NCBI RefSeq assembly: GCF_043641665.1 | Contig: NC_092185.1 | Location: forward strand, 25,082,503 to 25,146,502 | DNA from: Enoplosus armatus | Taxonomy: Eukaryota > Chordata > Actinopteri > Centrarchiformes > Enoplosidae | DNA: 64,000 nt | Direction of reading: 5' to 3' | Shown: positions 60,976 to 64,000 of the stretch, piece by piece | How the letters are laid out: each line of letters begins with the position of its first letter | Numbering within the stretch: position 1 is the stretch's first letter | Program-made: the position numbers and the translations under genes | Notes under the pieces: generated by a model | Told to the model about the DNA's origin: nothing | What the model saw: only the letters and a program-made list of their open reading frames with translations | Databases searched by the model: none

Positions 60976-63900
60976 CCTTAAAGAGATAAATATATATTTT
61001 TTTTAAGTAAAAGTCTTTTTTGGCACAAAGTACTTCACCTTTACAAAAAAAAATTTAATTTTCAAAAGTCTTACAATAGTTGTGTCAGTTGATGTTCGGC
61101 AGACATGGACCTGCACCCTGTGGTCCACCCAGTGGGAGTCATGTCTCCTTGTCTTTAGCCAGTTAAGTGCCTGTCTCCTGAGTCAACCAATCGACTTAGT
61201 GGAAGTCAGTTCTGTTCGGTGGGGGTTTCCAGGGCATGGCATGGCACCAACAGTCTGCAGTGATGGTCAAACGTGTGAACAAGACTGTTAAAAAAAAAAA
61301 AACTGGTATAGACGAGAGCGGCACATCACCAAGGGACAGCACTGAGATCAACAGTAACCCTCTCTGTTTGCATACGTGTGTTTACACAGTGCTGTTGGGG
61401 GGAATAGTAGATAGGGCCATCCTCTGTGGTGGAGGTAAAATGAGGACACTGGTTACTGGCTTTTGACCTGAGGTTTGATTAGTAACTGTGCCTTTGAATG
61501 ATACATCCTGGGCAGAAAGTTCAACCCAGAACAGGAATGGGAAATGTGTTGCTTTGCCAGTTACAAGTGTTATAACAGACTTCATCTGGACCTGAAACTT
61601 TTCATGTGGCCAGTCATCGACATATATTCTTTACACTTTATAATGGTTTTCTTATTGGACAAGTGAAGGTCTGGGGAGTGATTAAGCTTACGCATTTCAC
61701 CAAGACTCTGCAATCTGAAGTTGAACTTCATGAAGTTAGTTGTGGATAATCTCGCATTATCTTAGCCTAAATTGTGCTACTTCTAATAGTACAGTCGCTC
61801 TGCGTGACAGATGATATTTTCACGTCATTTTATATTTGGTGGTGAATTAGAAAATCTGAGAATATTATCAACACTGACCTGGTGTGCAAAAGAACTGCTC
61901 AGCACTACACTGGTGTTCTATGGCAAGACTGTAACCCGAATGGATTCATCTAATTCATCAGTTATCAGATTTTATTCTACATAAGTTCTGCACAGACCTA
62001 AAACTGAGACCCACACCCAGCCTGTGCCCACGTCTGTCAGACTTAACCCAACTAGTATTGCCAAATTTGAGACCTGAACCACTTGAAAACAAGTCCCAAA
62101 ACTGTATTTTTGCTTTATTTCAACCATTACTGTGGAAGAAAGTTGCTGAAATGTATATGTAATTTGCTGAATCACTGTTCAATCATCTGTTCAATAACCC
62201 AGAAGGGCCACAGCTATCTTTTAACACGAGAAAAGGTTCAGACTGTCCAGTCATAAAGATTAGAAGACCTTGGGGTGTCTCAATTTCTTGAGATATGCTT
62301 GTGGGAAGCTGCTTCTGGTTGTTTTTTTTGGTTGTTTTTTTTACAAGAAAGCTACGAAGAGCTGTAAGCACCCCTCTTCATGGCCTTGTTCTCATTACAG
62401 CTTTGGGGGGGGTATCTAGGCCAGTGTCGGGGAGGGTTGGCAAGTTGACGCCATACTGTGTTTTGTGTATGGAGTCCACTTCCTGGCACAAGAACGTAAT
62501 AAAATACATTCATATAAGTTCAAAGGAAACCTGTGTTTTTTTTTATTCATAGGTGTTGGAAGGATCCCAAAACAGCCGGGTAAGCTGTCGTGTGTATTCT
62601 GCCTTGGTGGTGCTTTATTCTGCTGTTGAAGTGGCAGGTTACTTACTCGTACTTGTCTGTAGCCTAATATTGCAGCAACCACCGCATAATTAGTTGTACA
62701 CACAGGCTGCGTGTCCCATAGGAAAGGAATTTATTGTCGGTTTGGACATCAGGGCAGGGTATACGTTGACATGTTATTGCACTTTATTTCGTAGACTAAA
62801 GGTGTTCATATAACGCTGTCATCATCAATTGCTGTTGCCCTTTTAAAAATGTAATGCAGTTACGTTTTACTCAGAGTTTTAACTGACCTACTTCTTACCG
62901 GTATCTAAGTACATTTTTGCATAATTAATGCAATTATGTGTTTATGTGAGGAAGATGTCTCTAAAGTAACAGTACTTCTACTTCAGTAAAGTATTCTAGT
63001 ACTCTTTCCATCCCTGAGCAAATAAGTGCCAATGTTAGCGCTTAAACTCCTCCTATGCTTGGAAATGCCCTGCAGATTAAAACATCCAAAACAGCGAAAA
63101 CAACTGTCAAGGCCAGATTGAAAAGCAAGCCTCTGCTATGTTACATTCTGCTGATTCACACCCCAGCACAGCAAAATGAATGCAACAATGTAAAGAATTC
63201 TCCATAACAAATAAAGGTCCTGAATTCAAAATGCTACTTGAGTAGAAATACAAAAGTACTATCAGCAAAATGTACCTGAATTATCAAAGTAAAAGTAGGC
63301 TGTGTACTGGCGGACGGTTCAGTTTGATCATTTGTCTTCCTTGTTGAGGCTGCAAAATGTTCAAACTTTGGCTAAATCAGTTCCAGCCTTAGGAACATGG
63401 CAGTGAAGCCGCTCTATGTCTTGCAATGCACAGCTAGCTGTAACTTAGCAACGCGGCATGGATCGGGTGTTGGTCGCTCCGTAACGTTAGCTGATAATAA
63501 GTCATTTGTAGACGGCAAGCTAGTTCAGCATCATGGACCCAATGGTCCATATAAAATGGCCACTGGCCAAGACTTTCTGAAATCTCCATGTAGAACCTTT
63601 AATAGTGAAAAAGGCACCAGGATACGTATAAAGAATGTATGAATGAGAATGAAAAGGAAAAGCGAACGAAAACTCTACAATGGCCAGATGCTCTGCCTTT
63701 GCTATATGCCATCAGAAGAACACCTTCTCAGAGCTACACTAATGTGGACAGAGGAATCCAGGATTGACTATGACCTAGCCCCAACCAACATTCGGAGAAA
63801 ATGTCACTTACAGGTTTCCGCTGGCCTGCTCGAGCCTGGAGAAGAGGCCATCCATCCTTTTAAGGTCCTCCCTAAGATTTTAAGGAGATTTTTGTGTTTG

Positions 63901-64000
63901 TAAAATCACTCGATAAAGTGTCTCCGTCTCCTTGGTGGAAAGGACGAAGAACCAAGTGCTGCTGACTACCGCCCTGAAGGTGAAAGGGAAACCACACCGG
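60976..64000. other. 3' flank, no gene recognised
   Basis: Contains pieces of the 'tactttactt' element (62895-63015 and about 63205-63300) and unassigned sequence. Two adjacent open frames at 63397-63642 and 63643-63903 (81 and 86 codons) share the same frame, separated only by a stop codon, but I recognise neither. No splice-supported exon was found, and any gene here would continue beyond the window. Confidence 0.45.
62895..63300. repeat. Diverged pieces of the 'tactttactt' element
   Basis: 'cagtacttctacttcagtaa' with 'gtattctagtactctttcca', and later 'aaaggtcctgaattcaaaat' with 'acaaaagtactatcagcaaa', are in opposite orientations and match the element at 53530. Confidence 0.55.

Overview
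This window is vertebrate nuclear DNA, almost certainly from a spiny-rayed teleost fish. Genes are split into short exons with GT-AG introns. (GT)n, (AT)n and poly-C microsatellites are dense. Many dispersed repeats resemble families familiar from percomorph genomes: a tRNA-derived SINE, LINE 3' tails, a 'tactttactt...cctccaccactg' element and a 'ttagcttagcttagcataaagactgg' element. There is no bacterial, phage or CRISPR content. All exon models were built by hand from splice sites and reading-frame continuity; no database search was possible.

Layout. (1) 2.2-7.9 kb: two tandem three-exon CC chemokine genes on the + strand, with an orphan secretory-type first exon between them. (2) 9.9-31.9 kb: vps9d1 on the + strand, 16 coding exons giving 693 aa, with an N-terminal MIT-like region, a central coiled coil and a C-terminal VPS9 (Rab5-type GEF) domain. 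It has one intron with U12-type signals and an apparent internal promoter with alternative first exons near 16.2-16.6 kb. (3) 31.9-41.5 kb: a long stretch without a recognisable coding gene, mostly repeats and possibly the vps9d1 3' UTR. (4) 41.5-45.2 kb: a six-exon Rossmann-fold, SDR-like gene on the - strand, 243 aa, lacking the usual YxxxK catalytic pair. (5) 47.0-49.5 kb: spata2l on the + strand, three coding exons, 546 aa. (6) 51.2-52.3 kb: mitochondrial peptide deformylase (pdf) on the - strand, two coding exons, 261 aa, all three metal-site motifs present. (7) 53.4-59.7 kb: tinf2 (TIN2, shelterin) on the + strand, seven coding exons, 837 aa, with a TRFH-like N-terminal half and a very long single-exon C-terminal part. 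(8) 59.7-64 kb: repeat-rich sequence with no gene recognised.

These are not an operon; each gene has its own job (immune signalling, endosomal Rab activation, a putative redox/binding protein, CYLD/LUBAC-type adaptor, mitochondrial N-terminal deformylation, telomere protection). Two pairs are divergent (SDR-like/spata2l and pdf/tinf2) and may share promoter regions. The vps9d1-spata2l neighbourhood matches the human 16q24.3 arrangement as I remember it. The most noteworthy observations are the alternative vps9d1 first exons, the U12-type intron, several exons whose splice sites abut or consist of (GT)n/(CA)n repeats, the catalytic-residue-poor SDR-like protein, and the extended fish TIN2. I found no convincing wholly new biological system.
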